A program made the position numbers and the translations under genes. DNA of 64,000 nt. Source: an uncultured Verrucomicrobiales bacterium. GTDB lineage: Bacteria; Verrucomicrobiota; Verrucomicrobiia; Verrucomicrobiales; DEV007. The notes beneath the pieces were generated by a model that was not told the origin of the DNA, did no database searches, and worked only from the letters and a program-made list of their open reading frames with translations. This document shows, one piece after another, positions 8,689-17,343 of this stretch. The stretch's first letter is position 1. The number at the start of each line of letters is the position of its first letter. Where the stretch lies: positions 30,422 to 94,421 of the forward strand of contig CALAIY010000028.1 of the NCBI GenBank assembly GCA_937922595.1, given 5' to 3'.

Positions 8689-9300
8689 CTAGCGGGAGTA
8701 GAATTCGACGATGAGCTGCTCGTCTACGAGCGGATCGATCTCTTCGCGGGTTGGTGGGCGAACCACCTGGCCTTTGAGGTTTTCCTTGTCGAGCGTCACC
8801 CAATCAGGAACTGGGACGCCTTGGGTGCTGTCGAGCCCCTTCATTGCGAGGTGCTGGGAGCGAGCGGCGGCGGTGATGGTGATTTCGTCGCCGGACTTAC
8901 AAGCGTAAGAACAGATGTCTGTCTTTACTCCATTGACCACAACGTGGCCGTGGTTCACGAGCTGACGAGCACCGCGGCGGGTATTTGAGAGACCCATGCG
9001 GTAGCAGACGTTGTCGAGACGGAGCTCAAGAAGTTCGAGGAGGATTTCACCAGTGACACCGCGACGGCGGGCTGCTTCGGCGAAATAACGGCGGAATTGC
9101 TTCTCCATGACGCCGTATTGGAAGCGGAGCTTCTGCTTCTCACCGAGTCCGATGGAGTAGTCGCTCTTCTTGCGGCGCATTTGACGCGCACCATGCTGCC
9201 CGGGAGGGAAGTTGCGCTTGTCGAAGGATTTGGAAGGACCGAAGAGGCTGACGCCGAAACGGCGGCTGATCTTGGTGGTTGGTCCGGTGAGTCTGGCCAT
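8689..9300 (-). CDS. rpsD: 30S ribosomal protein S4
   Basis: A 203-residue protein with the full S4 pattern: MARLTGP start, KRNFPPGQHGARQMRRKKSDY, GLGEKQKLRFQYGVMEKQFR, an S4 RNA-binding domain around residues 92-155 (LELRLDNVCYRMGLSNTRR, ARQLVNHGHVVVNG) and a C-terminus ending VEFYSR. It lacks the N-terminal zinc-binding cysteines, so it is the C-minus form. S4 nucleates 30S assembly at the 5' domain of 16S rRNA and in many bacteria represses its own operon. It is last in the operon, 34 nt after rpsK and followed directly by a strong terminator; the usual next genes, rpoA and rplQ, are absent. Confidence 0.98.
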   Translation of the reverse strand: MARLTGPTTKISRRFGVSLFGPSKSFDKRNFPPGQHGARQMRRKKSDYSIGLGEKQKLRFQYGVMEKQFRRYFAEAARRRGVTGEILLELLELRLDNVCYRMGLSNTRRGARQLVNHGHVVVNGVKTDICSYACKSGDEITITAAARSQHLAMKGLDSTQGVPVPDWVTLDKENLKGQVVRPPTREEIDPLVDEQLIVEFYSR

Positions 9301-9334
9301 GATTCTAAAAAGGAAAGAGGGTCGGGGGAAAAAA

Positions 9335-9943
9335 TTAGACGCGACGTGCTTTAGGTGGGCGACATCCGTTGTGCGGAATTGCGGTGACGTCTTTGATGAG
9401 GCTTACTTCGAGGCCGACGGCCTGGACTGCGCGAACGGCGGACTCACGGCCGGAACCTGGTCCTTTGACGCGGATCTCAACCTCTTTGAGGCCGTGACCC
9501 ATTGCCTGGCGGCAAGCGTCTTGCGAAACGAGCTGGGCGGCGTAGGCAGTGCTTTTGCGGCTGCCTTTGAAGCCCATCTTACCGGCACTTCCCCATCCGA
9601 TTACGTTGCCCGAAAGATCGGTGACGCTGACGATGGTGTTATTGAAGGTCGCGAGGACGTGGACGATGCCAACCTGGACGTTTTTATTTACCTTTGATTT
9701 GTAGACCTTTACTTTGGCATCTTCACCATCGCTGCCGTCAAGCTCTGCGAAGAGCGCTTCGGAGACGGCTTTATCACCACCACCGCGAACTTCTTCTTTT
9801 GGCTCTTCAGCGGCAACTACAGGAGTTGCTTCAGCTTCTGGAGCGGCGCCTTCTGCGGGCGCGGCGGTTTCAGCGGCAGCTGCTGCTTCAGGAGCAGCGG
9901 CGGTTGTTTCCTCTTCAGGAGCGGGAGTCTCTTCGTCGGCCAT
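9335..9943 (-). CDS. rpsK: 30S ribosomal protein S11 with long acidic N-terminal extension
   Basis: A 202-residue protein, about 75 residues longer than ordinary S11. Residues ~77-202 are canonical S11 ([64 protein letters not shown]). Residues 1-75 are a low-complexity Ala/Glu/Pro-rich acidic segment ([12 protein letters not shown]...) with a short GGG hinge. The extension is read in frame from a good ATG 39 nt after rpsM, and I found no alternative start near the core, so it appears genuine. S11 binds the 30S platform near the mRNA exit; the tail's role is unknown. Confidence 0.95.
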   Translation of the reverse strand: MADEETPAPEEETTAAAPEAAAAAETAAPAEGAAPEAEATPVVAAEEPKEEVRGGGDKAVSEALFAELDGSDGEDAKVKVYKSKVNKNVQVGIVHVLATFNNTIVSVTDLSGNVIGWGSAGKMGFKGSRKSTAYAAQLVSQDACRQAMGHGLKEVEIRVKGPGSGRESAVRAVQAVGLEVSLIKDVTAIPHNGCRPPKARRV

Positions 9944-9982
9944 CTTTATTTATCGTAAAATTGTAGGGTGCGGGCGAGCCGA

Positions 9983-10351
9983 TTATTTGGTGACGCCGAC
10001 AGTGCGACGGCCACCTTTGCGGGTGCGGGCATTGGTTGAAGTGCGCTGCCCACGAACGGGGAGCCCACGGCGGTGGCGGATGCCACGGTAGGATTGAATC
10101 TGCTGGAGGCGCTTGAGGTTGAGACCAAGCTCACGGCGAAGGTCGCCTTCGATTGTGATGTTTGCGCCGGTGATAGCGTTGGTGAGCGCAGCGAGCTGCT
10201 CGTCGGTAAGTTTACCGGTGCGGGTATTTGGATCGATCCCTGCGCTGGCGAGCACTTTATCGCCGAGGGTGGGTCCGATACCGTAAATGTAGCGAATGGA
10301 AGCTTCTACGCGCTTCTCGTTTGGGATTTCTACTCCGAGGATTCTGGCCAT
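9983..10351 (-). CDS. rpsM: 30S ribosomal protein S13
   Basis: A 122-residue protein of standard length: [16 protein letters not shown] start, [19 protein letters not shown] (helix-two-turn-helix region), and the basic C-terminus [17 protein letters not shown] and NARTRKG. S13 sits in the 30S head and contacts the P-site tRNA and 23S rRNA bridge. It follows rpmJ by 32 nt in the operon. Confidence 0.98.
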   Translation of the reverse strand: MARILGVEIPNEKRVEASIRYIYGIGPTLGDKVLASAGIDPNTRTGKLTDEQLAALTNAITGANITIEGDLRRELGLNLKRLQQIQSYRGIRHRRGLPVRGQRTSTNARTRKGGRRTVGVTK

Positions 10352-10383
10352 GGTAATATAAAAGGAAAAGGGAACCGGGCGAA

Positions 10384-10497
10384 TTAGCCCTGACGCTGCT
10401 TGTGACGAGGGTTTTTGCAGATGATCCGGACGACACCTTCGCGGCGGATGACACGGCAGGACTCGCAGAGGCGCTTTACAGACGGGCGGACTTTCAT
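10384..10497 (-). CDS. rpmJ: 50S ribosomal protein L36
   Basis: A 37-residue frame starting [16 protein letters not shown] and ending [10 protein letters not shown]. The zinc-ribbon ligands are intact: Cys11, Cys14, Cys27 and His32 (C-x2-C-x12-C-x4-H), so this is the C-plus form. It is the first gene of the rpmJ-rpsM-rpsK-rpsD operon; the 195 nt upstream hold its leader and promoter, which I could not define. Confidence 0.96.
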   Translation of the reverse strand: MKVRPSVKRLCESCRVIRREGVVRIICKNPRHKQRQG

Positions 10498-10692
10498 GGG
10501 TCTAGGTTAGGAAAATTACTGGGGAAACGTGTGTTTGCTAAAGAAGCGACCGCACCTTGTGGAGACAAGAACACCCGGCTTTTGAGGTGGAGCCAATCAC
10601 TGATACAATATCGGCGAAGACCCACAGGCCGGGAGAGCGGGGAGGGAGCTTTAGCACGATTCACTGGGGGCGCAAGCGCGGTTTAATCAATT

Positions 10693-11715
10693 TCAGTGGC
10701 TTTTCAAATGCTCGGCGAGAACATCGCGGCCAAAATCGCCTTCAAAATCGCGCCAAACGGCATGGGCGTGGTTCGCGCCGCCCTGAGTATTGGCATATTC
10801 CATGAGAAAAGTTGGCCCCTGAATCCTAAAATAACAAGGCTCGCCGGGAGCTGTGGCTCCCCCCCAACCAAAGTGTATTTTATCGAAGCCTGCAGCGTCG
10901 ATGGCGGCAAGTTCCACACCTGCGACCTCATGGCGGTAGCGATGAGTGAAATGAGTGACGAGCTTGCGTAGCGCAATCTTGTGCTGATTCGGGAGTTTTG
11001 CGGCAGCAATCCCCACTTCCTTGAGCGGCTTTATGGCACGATCAGCGCCGGTGAGAATTTCGCGCGGCGGCTTATCAGAAAAGACAACGCCAGGAAAACC
11101 TTCGGCCACGAGAGCAATAACTAACGCACGGGCAGCATCTTCATCCACCCCAAGGACGCGTAGATCTTTATAATTACCACCACGGACTTCGGCGGGATTC
11201 GCCCCAAAGAACGACGGTGTGAGGCTGACGATCAGCCCTCCCGAGATTGTAATATTGATGGATAGATGATGCCCTTCGATCCGCCAGCCCCAGGGAGCTT
11301 GCCCTCCAGGCTTGCCAAAGATACTGAAGGCGTATTTTTTAGGATCCCGCAGGGCTGGATCCCCTCCCCTATCACGGAGAATTTGCTCAAGAAGCATAAT
11401 ATTTTCCGCCTGCTCAAATCCTTTGCTACTCATCGTGGCGCGAAGTAGGGCGCGAGCGTTTTCCCGCTGAACGGAAGTCATCCCTGAAAGGTAGAGACCA
11501 TCACGCTTTTTGGGAATATAATGCCAGTCTTCGCGGGAATCAGTATCCTCCCACTCGAAGGTGGCGGATTCGCTCTGCTCAGGGGTGAGTGACGCCAGAA
11601 ACGCATTGGCGGCGCTCGCTACATCCTTAGAAACCGCACTGGTAACAGGAGGGACTGCCGTCACCATATCGGCAGTAATAAGAAAAGCGCACGCAGTGAG
11701 AACAAGGGATTTCAT
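10693..11715 (-). CDS. Exported DUF3500 family protein
   Basis: A 340-residue protein with a signal peptide (MKSLVLTACAFLITADMVTA). The body fits DUF3500: a conserved early W(H)YIPKKRDGLYLSGMT, then RALLRATMSSKGF, PWGWRIEGHHLSINIT, TPSFFGANPAEV, and near the end HFGWGGATAPGEPCYFRIQGP and LMEYANTQGGANHAHAVWRDFEGDFG. His/Trp/Asn-rich conserved blocks suggest an enzyme or metal-binding protein, but no reaction has been assigned to the family as far as I know. It stands alone between the ribosomal operon and the divergent pseudokinase gene. Confidence 0.85.
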   Translation of the reverse strand: MKSLVLTACAFLITADMVTAVPPVTSAVSKDVASAANAFLASLTPEQSESATFEWEDTDSREDWHYIPKKRDGLYLSGMTSVQRENARALLRATMSSKGFEQAENIMLLEQILRDRGGDPALRDPKKYAFSIFGKPGGQAPWGWRIEGHHLSINITISGGLIVSLTPSFFGANPAEVRGGNYKDLRVLGVDEDAARALVIALVAEGFPGVVFSDKPPREILTGADRAIKPLKEVGIAAAKLPNQHKIALRKLVTHFTHRYRHEVAGVELAAIDAAGFDKIHFGWGGATAPGEPCYFRIQGPTFLMEYANTQGGANHAHAVWRDFEGDFGRDVLAEHLKSH

Positions 11716-11860
11716 CTACTGGAAAAACGCTAGGGGGCTAGTGATTCTATCAAATGAGCGAAAATCTGGATGCCCCGGCAAGAATGATTCAAACTAAAGG
11801 GTCGACAAGACTCTCAGAATTGATTAAGAAATCTGAACCATCTTTTTTCGGTTCGTCGAG

Positions 11861-14800
11861 ATGTCCGACACTCCTCCGCCAAATCCTCCTCAAGAACACC
11901 CGCTACTCGCCACTTTTCGGACGCTTTTTCCGGAGCTTGGCGCGCGGTCCGTCGTCTCGGCGACCACCGAATGCGCCAGCGCCTGGTGTATCCCAGCTTC
12001 AGCAGAAGGCGAGCCCGTATCGGCTAGACTTGTGTATGTGCTCGCGCCGTTTGCGTCGGATGCGCTGAGGGATCGCTTCGTGGCAGTGGTCGAGCGGCTT
12101 CACAAGATCGAAACGCCAGGCATCGTGCCCTTGATTGATGCGGGCGAGCGCGGCGGCTATCCATATCTCACGTATGCTTGTCCTGCGGGCACGACACTCC
12201 GCCAACTTTTCGATCCAAAGACAAAGAAGATAGAAGGCCAGAAGGCACTGGCGATCGGCAAAGGCCTGGTTCGCTCCGTGGCATTTCTTCACGCGGCAGG
12301 AATCCACCACGGCTCGATCCACCCGGACAATATCATTATCGATTCGAAGGGGGATCCCTGGCTCATTTCCTCAGCCTTGGAAATGCTCTTTGAGCACCCG
12401 CCCGAAATTCGGACGCGCCGCTACGCAGGAGTCCCCGCCTCTCAGCGAGCTCACCTCGCTCCAGAGCAAACTGATCCGTCCGTAACTTCACCTAGTTACA
12501 AAAGCGACATTTACGCGCTCGGCTCGGTTATCTACACCATGCTCACCGGCGGGCAGGTCGGCGGTTTCTTTAAGCTCCCATCGAAAGAAGCTGATCTCGC
12601 CCACGAGATCGATGATATCGTCACCTCCTGTCTTCAGCCGAAGCCCGAGGATCGCAATTTCGACGCCCCTTCGCTCTATGCAGCTCTCGACAATGTAAGA
12701 ACCGGCTACTTCCTTCGCGATGTCGAGAAGAAGAAGCTTGAGGACAAGGCGGCGAGTAAATCCGCCCCCGCCAGTTCGGTCTACAGCACGCACGACCTTG
12801 AGGGACGCACGCTCTGGCAAAAGCACCGGATGAAAATCATTGCCCCAGCGGCAGCGGCTCTCGTCGCGCTTGGCTGGTGGAGCTATGAGAATTACATGCG
12901 GCCACCGACGCCCATCGCCCCCATCCTCGCCGAAGCACAAGGGCACATCTCCCTCGCCGAACTCGTGGAGGCGATGCAGAAAATCAACGAAGCCTTCGAG
13001 GCTGCGGGAGTTGATCCCCAGAAATTGAAAACTATCGTGATGTTTCTCGTGCAAAACGGAATGCCTGAAGATGCCGGTGATTTGCTAAAGCGACATCTGG
13101 GGAAAATGGATCCCGACGACGAGGACGTGCTCGCCGCTCTCGCCTTTCAAAAGGCATTCGAGGTAGATCTCGCCGCCTACAAAGATGCCAGCCTCCAGGC
13201 AAGTGCCGCTCTCGATGCTGGTGATGACAAAGCAGAACGCCTCGCATTAAACGCCGCTCAATCGGCACTTCCTGGCGAGCCAGATGTGGAACGACGCCTT
13301 GCGGTAAATCCAATCGAGATCGAATTCCGCCTTGAAAGGGCGCTCTCAGCCGTCCAAAAACAACTCCCTTCCGGAGTAAAACTCCTCCACAATTCCTCAA
13401 TCGTACGCAGTGCCGCCTACCTCGATCTATCGAGTAATCCATCGCTCACTTCGCTTGAGCCGCTCCGGGGAGTCCGCATCAATGAACTCGATATCAGCGG
13501 TACCTCAGTCTCCGACCTCGCCCCTCTGGAGAACATGCTCCTCCGTCGGCTGTGGCTGGACGACACGAAAGTCACCAGCCTTGAGCCTATCTCAAGATCA
13601 CTCCTCGAATCACTAGCATTCGAAAACACCCCCGTCGCAGATCTCGCTCCAGCTGCCAATCTCCAGCACCTTCAATACCTCCGCCACACAGCACCTGAAG
13701 ATGGTTCTCGCGTGGCACAAATTACCCCGCCTGCGGATAATAATTTCTGGGAAAACGCGGTAGGAATGCGATTCCAGCGTTTAGCTGAATATCCCGACAT
13801 CTTCTTTGCCACGACAGAACTCAAGGTTGGTGAATTTGCCCAATTCATCGCGGAATCTGGACATCAAGTCGCACCGGCTCAGGCGGTTTCTGCCGAAGGC
13901 GAAGAAGAATCTACAGTCTCTTGGGACGATTCCCTCCTTGCTCCCGGCACCCGCTATTCCGTGGCTGGGCTCTCCGCCGATGACGCGAGCGCATTCTGCA
14001 GTTGGCTCACTGCGCGCGACCGCGCAGCCGGCAATATCCCGCCGACGGCGCTCTACCGGATGCCGACCGACGCCGAATGGGGCTCTGCCGCCAGTCTTTC
14101 CGAGCACCCATTCCAGCAGCCATCCGCCCGCACCCTAGAAGGCCGCCCTGCACTTTTCGAGAAAGACCCTCCTCTACGAATCCCCGCATCTCATGCCGCC
14201 GGAATCGGGAGGTATTCCGGCCTCATCGCAGGCGTCCGCGAGTGGTCCGGCTCCCCCTACGAAGACGGCTTCCCTGCCCTCTCCGTCCGTGGCGGCTCGT
14301 CCGATGTGAGCCTCACAGCTCCCCCGCTTGCACCCGAGCCCATCGCCGAGCCCAATCCAAATCCAGCGACAGGCTCCTCCACCGAAGCGGCAATGCCCAC
14401 GGTCCCCTCCACCGGATTCCTCGCCCCACGCGTTCCGATCCCTGAGGCAACGCCTGAAGGAAAAATCGATCTTCGTGATCGCATTGCCCTCGCTCCCGAT
14501 GTGCGGCGGAGCGATATTGGCGTCCGCGTCGTCCTCTCCCTCTCACCAAATCGCGGCCTCGATCCCATCGTCCAGACGCTCGAATCCGGCGAAGATATTA
14601 GCGAGGCTGTAGAGCGCGCCCGTGCCCTCATCAATCTCTCCCAAACGGCCTCCCTCGAAGCCGACATCAACCCTCGTACCCTCGACTCCGCAAAATCACT
14701 CGTCGTCTACGCCGACCTTCGCGAAGCCTACAAAAAAGACCGCCGCGCCCCAAGCACACTGCGCCGCGTGTTTGAATACTACAAAGGCCGCCGCTACCTC

Positions 14801-15244
14801 CACCTCAAAGTCCCCGTCTCATTCGACACCGCAGATCGCCTTGCCCGCGCCGTCGGCGGCCACCTCGTCACCCTCACCGACGACGGCGAACTCGATTGGG
14901 TCTCCGAAATCGTCCTCCCTCGAGGCACCCTACCTCCGACCTCGATCTGGCTTGGAGCCACCATCGACACCTCAGTCTCGCCGATCTATTCCTGGGGTGG
15001 CGGCATCAGCACCAATCTCCCAGATTTTGTGCCCTTCACCCCCGATCACCGGCTACTACTTGCCCCCTTCCCTGCCCCCACGCCGAAGGCTCCCTCTTCA
15101 GCAGACCCGGATGGCACTGGAGAAACTCCCCTCCCCGCCCCGGACGCCTTTGAGCGTTTCTCAGCAGGAAATCCGCCAGTCTATCTCGACTGGCACGAAC
15201 GCCCTCGCACCGAGCGCCACGGTTTCCTCATCGAATGGGGCTAA
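11861..15244 (+). CDS. Membrane-anchored pseudokinase / LRR / FGE-sulfatase-like / C-type-lectin-like fusion
   Basis: A 1127-residue multidomain protein. Residues ~30-285 have a Ser/Thr kinase fold, but the VAIK lysine is missing, HRDLKPxN is replaced by HGSIHPDN (150-157; catalytic Asp to Ser) and the DFG site reads ISS (169-171). The APE-like APEQ (200-203) and helix-F DIYALG remain. It is therefore a pseudokinase. A membrane segment follows (~326-341). Residues ~500-570 are leucine-rich-repeat-like (LDLSSNPSLTSLEPL, LDISGTSVSDL, LWLDDTKVTSLEPI). Residues ~585-780 match the formylglycine-generating/SUMF1 fold (VGMRFQRL, VSWDDSLLAP, LSADDASAFCSWLTAR, YRMPTDAEW, VREWSGSPY, VRGGSSD) without clear catalytic cysteines. 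Residues ~960-1127 resemble a C-type lectin fold. The cytoplasmic pseudokinase may signal from periplasmic ligand-binding domains. The K+ channel gene starts 3 nt later. Confidence 0.8.
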   Translation: MSDTPPPNPPQEHPLLATFRTLFPELGARSVVSATTECASAWCIPASAEGEPVSARLVYVLAPFASDALRDRFVAVVERLHKIETPGIVPLIDAGERGGYPYLTYACPAGTTLRQLFDPKTKKIEGQKALAIGKGLVRSVAFLHAAGIHHGSIHPDNIIIDSKGDPWLISSALEMLFEHPPEIRTRRYAGVPASQRAHLAPEQTDPSVTSPSYKSDIYALGSVIYTMLTGGQVGGFFKLPSKEADLAHEIDDIVTSCLQPKPEDRNFDAPSLYAALDNVRTGYFLRDVEKKKLEDKAASKSAPASSVYSTHDLEGRTLWQKHRMKIIAPAAAALVALGWWSYENYMRPPTPIAPILAEAQGHISLAELVEAMQKINEAFEAAGVDPQKLKTIVMFLVQNGMPEDAGDLLKRHLGKMDPDDEDVLAALAFQKAFEVDLAAYKDASLQASAALDAGDDKAERLALNAAQSALPGEPDVERRLAVNPIEIEFRLERALSAVQKQLPSGVKLLHNSSIVRSAAYLDLSSNPSLTSLEPLRGVRINELDISGTSVSDLAPLENMLLRRLWLDDTKVTSLEPISRSLLESLAFENTPVADLAPAANLQHLQYLRHTAPEDGSRVAQITPPADNNFWENAVGMRFQRLAEYPDIFFATTELKVGEFAQFIAESGHQVAPAQAVSAEGEEESTVSWDDSLLAPGTRYSVAGLSADDASAFCSWLTARDRAAGNIPPTALYRMPTDAEWGSAASLSEHPFQQPSARTLEGRPALFEKDPPLRIPASHAAGIGRYSGLIAGVREWSGSPYEDGFPALSVRGGSSDVSLTAPPLAPEPIAEPNPNPATGSSTEAAMPTVPSTGFLAPRVPIPEATPEGKIDLRDRIALAPDVRRSDIGVRVVLSLSPNRGLDPIVQTLESGEDISEAVERARALINLSQTASLEADINPRTLDSAKSLVVYADLREAYKKDRRAPSTLRRVFEYYKGRRYLHLKVPVSFDTADRLARAVGGHLVTLTDDGELDWVSEIVLPRGTLPPTSIWLGATIDTSVSPIYSWGGGISTNLPDFVPFTPDHRLLLAPFPAPTPKAPSSADPDGTGETPLPAPDAFERFSAGNPPVYLDWHERPRTERHGFLIEWG

Positions 15245-15247
15245 GCC

Positions 15248-16102
15248 ATGTCTGAGCACCCACCACAGTCTCTTCGCCTCAAGGTGCACGACATCATCTT
15301 CGGCCACCGCACCCGCCCCGGTAAAACCTTCGATGTCATCCTCCTCATCTTGATCCTTGGCAGCGTCGCCACCATCTCTCTCGAAAGTGTCGCCTCGATT
15401 CGCGCGAACTATGCCAATGCACTCCGCACCGCAGAATGGCTCTTCACAATCATCTTCACCATCGAATACCTCGTGCGCCTCTGGGCAAGCACAGCCCCCC
15501 TGCGTTACGCCCGTTCATTTTACGGAATTATTGATCTAGTCTCGATCCTTCCCGCCTACCTCACCTTGCTCATCCCCTACGGCCCACAATATCTCGCAGC
15601 GGTTCGAGTGCTTCGCTTCGTTCGGATGTTCCGCGTCCTCAAAATGGCGCGCCACGTCACCGAAGCCAATATCATTGTGCGCGCCATCGTCGCATCCCGC
15701 GCGAAAATCACCGTCTTCCTCATCGCCCTCATGAGTGCCGTTTTCGTCCTCGGCACCCTCATGTATCTCATCGAAGGAGAAGAAAGCGGTTTCACCAGCA
15801 TTCCGAAATCCGTCTACTGGGCGATCGTCACCATCACCACCGTCGGCTACGGCGACCTCTCCCCCATCACCCCGCTAGGCCAGCTCATTTCCGCCATCAC
15901 CATGGTTGCCGCCTACGGCCTCATTGCCGTCCCCACCGGGATCGTCGGAGCTGAAATCTACCGCGAAGCTCAGCGCGGTAATCATGCCATCCACAATCTC
16001 AATCTCACAACAGACAGCCGAATCTGCCCAGATTGTAATACTCGCGAGCACCGCACTGGAGCCAATTTTTGCTTCTCTTGCGGCTCCAAACTGGACGTCT
16101 AG
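15248..16102 (+). CDS. Voltage-gated-type potassium channel with C-terminal zinc ribbon
   Basis: A 284-residue protein with six membrane segments. S4 carries regularly spaced arginines (R120, R123, R126, R129). The pore has the K+ selectivity filter TVGYGD at 198-203, followed by S6. The C-terminus adds a zinc ribbon: C260-x2-C263 and C275-x2-C278. It should conduct K+ across the inner membrane and respond to voltage. The start lies 3 nt after the pseudokinase stop, so the two genes are almost certainly co-expressed; the giant protein may gate or localise the channel. The cytosolic zinc ribbon is an unusual addition and could be a ligand or protein docking site. Confidence 0.9.
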   Translation: MSEHPPQSLRLKVHDIIFGHRTRPGKTFDVILLILILGSVATISLESVASIRANYANALRTAEWLFTIIFTIEYLVRLWASTAPLRYARSFYGIIDLVSILPAYLTLLIPYGPQYLAAVRVLRFVRMFRVLKMARHVTEANIIVRAIVASRAKITVFLIALMSAVFVLGTLMYLIEGEESGFTSIPKSVYWAIVTITTVGYGDLSPITPLGQLISAITMVAAYGLIAVPTGIVGAEIYREAQRGNHAIHNLNLTTDSRICPDCNTREHRTGANFCFSCGSKLDV

Positions 16103-16125
16103 CTCCCCATGGATTAGGCGAGGGG

Positions 16126-17283
16126 ATGCCATCTCAGCAATTCGATTCCGCTCCCGAACGCCGCAATACCCAATCCATCAAATGGGATAAATACGCCGGC
16201 ACCGACATCCTTCCATTCTGGATCGCCGACATGGATTTCGTATCGCCACCCGAGGTCATCGATGCCCTACACAAACGCCTCGAGCACGGCGTCTTCGGCT
16301 ACGGCACCAAAGAACCCGCTAAAATCACCGCGACGGTTCTCACCTACCTCCGCGACAGCCATGATGTTCACGCCGCCGCCGAAGATCTCGTCTGGCTCCC
16401 CGGCCTCGTCTCTGCGCTCAATATGGCCTGCAAAGCCTCCGGCGAAACAGGCTCCTCCGTCATCACCTGCACCCCCGTCTACCCTCCCTTTCTCAGTGCT
16501 CCTGCCAATAGTGGACGCACTCTCATCGACGTCCCCCTCATCACCGTAGGAGACCGCCTCACCTTCGATTGGCCAGCCCTCGAAGCCGCCCTCCGCCCCG
16601 ATACCGGCATCTTCCTTCTCTGCAATCCGCACAATCCCACTGGCATCTGCTACACCCAGGACGAACTCGAAAAACTCTGCGCCTTCTGCATCAAGCACGA
16701 TCTCATCCTCTGCTCCGATGAAATCCACTGCGACCTCATCCTCTCCCCCGATACCAAGCACCACTCCGCCGCGTGCTTCTCCGAGGAAATGCACTCCCGC
16801 ACCATTACCCTCATGGCGCCAAGCAAGACATACAATATCGCCGGCCTCGGCTTTAGCTACGCCATCATTCGAGATAAAAAACTACGCCAAAAATTCTGCC
16901 AAGCCGGCGTTGGATTCCTCCCCGACGTCAATGTCCTTGGCGGCGAAGCCGCGGAAGCCGCCTACAGCCAATGCGAGCCCTGGCGCCAAGACCTCATAAG
17001 TTATCTCCGAGAAAACCGCGACACCCTCTACAATTTCGCCGAAGCCCACCTCGCCCCACTCACCATCAAGCCCATGGACGCCACCTATCTAGCCTGGTTC
17101 GATGCCCGGCCTCTAGGTCTCAAAGAAAATCCCGCCACCTTCTTCGAAAAACACGGCGTAGGCCTCTCCGATGGAGCCCCCTTCGGAAACCCCGGCTTCG
17201 TAAGATTCAACTTCGGATGCACAAAAGCACTCATGCTCGAAGGCCTCCAGCGAATGAAAACGGCAATCGCAAGTATTGCATAA
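16126..17283 (+). CDS. PatB/MalY-type PLP-dependent C-S beta-lyase or aminotransferase
   Basis: A 385-residue fold-type-I PLP enzyme starting at ATG 16126. Landmarks: IKWDKYAGTDILPFWIADMDF at the start (the WIADMDF block defines the MalY/PatB group), NPHNPTG (167-173), SDEIHCDL with Asp198, and SKTYNIAG with the Schiff-base Lys234. Members cleave cystathionine or cysteine conjugates to thiol, pyruvate and ammonia, or act as aminotransferases; the exact substrate cannot be read from the sequence. It lies between the K+ channel and asnS in the same direction, with no obvious pathway link. Confidence 0.85.
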   Translation: MPSQQFDSAPERRNTQSIKWDKYAGTDILPFWIADMDFVSPPEVIDALHKRLEHGVFGYGTKEPAKITATVLTYLRDSHDVHAAAEDLVWLPGLVSALNMACKASGETGSSVITCTPVYPPFLSAPANSGRTLIDVPLITVGDRLTFDWPALEAALRPDTGIFLLCNPHNPTGICYTQDELEKLCAFCIKHDLILCSDEIHCDLILSPDTKHHSAACFSEEMHSRTITLMAPSKTYNIAGLGFSYAIIRDKKLRQKFCQAGVGFLPDVNVLGGEAAEAAYSQCEPWRQDLISYLRENRDTLYNFAEAHLAPLTIKPMDATYLAWFDARPLGLKENPATFFEKHGVGLSDGAPFGNPGFVRFNFGCTKALMLEGLQRMKTAIASIA

Positions 17284-17343
17284 ATTCTCCCAAACAGACC
17301 ACTATCCTTCATTCATTCAGGCTCATACCCCGGCACACTTTTC

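Noticed and set aside
13700..14320. FGE-like domain of the giant protein as SenA (selenoneine synthase)
   Set aside because: SenA is a stand-alone EgtB-like enzyme with a DinB domain; here the domain is one module of a pseudokinase fusion and shows no DinB-type histidines.
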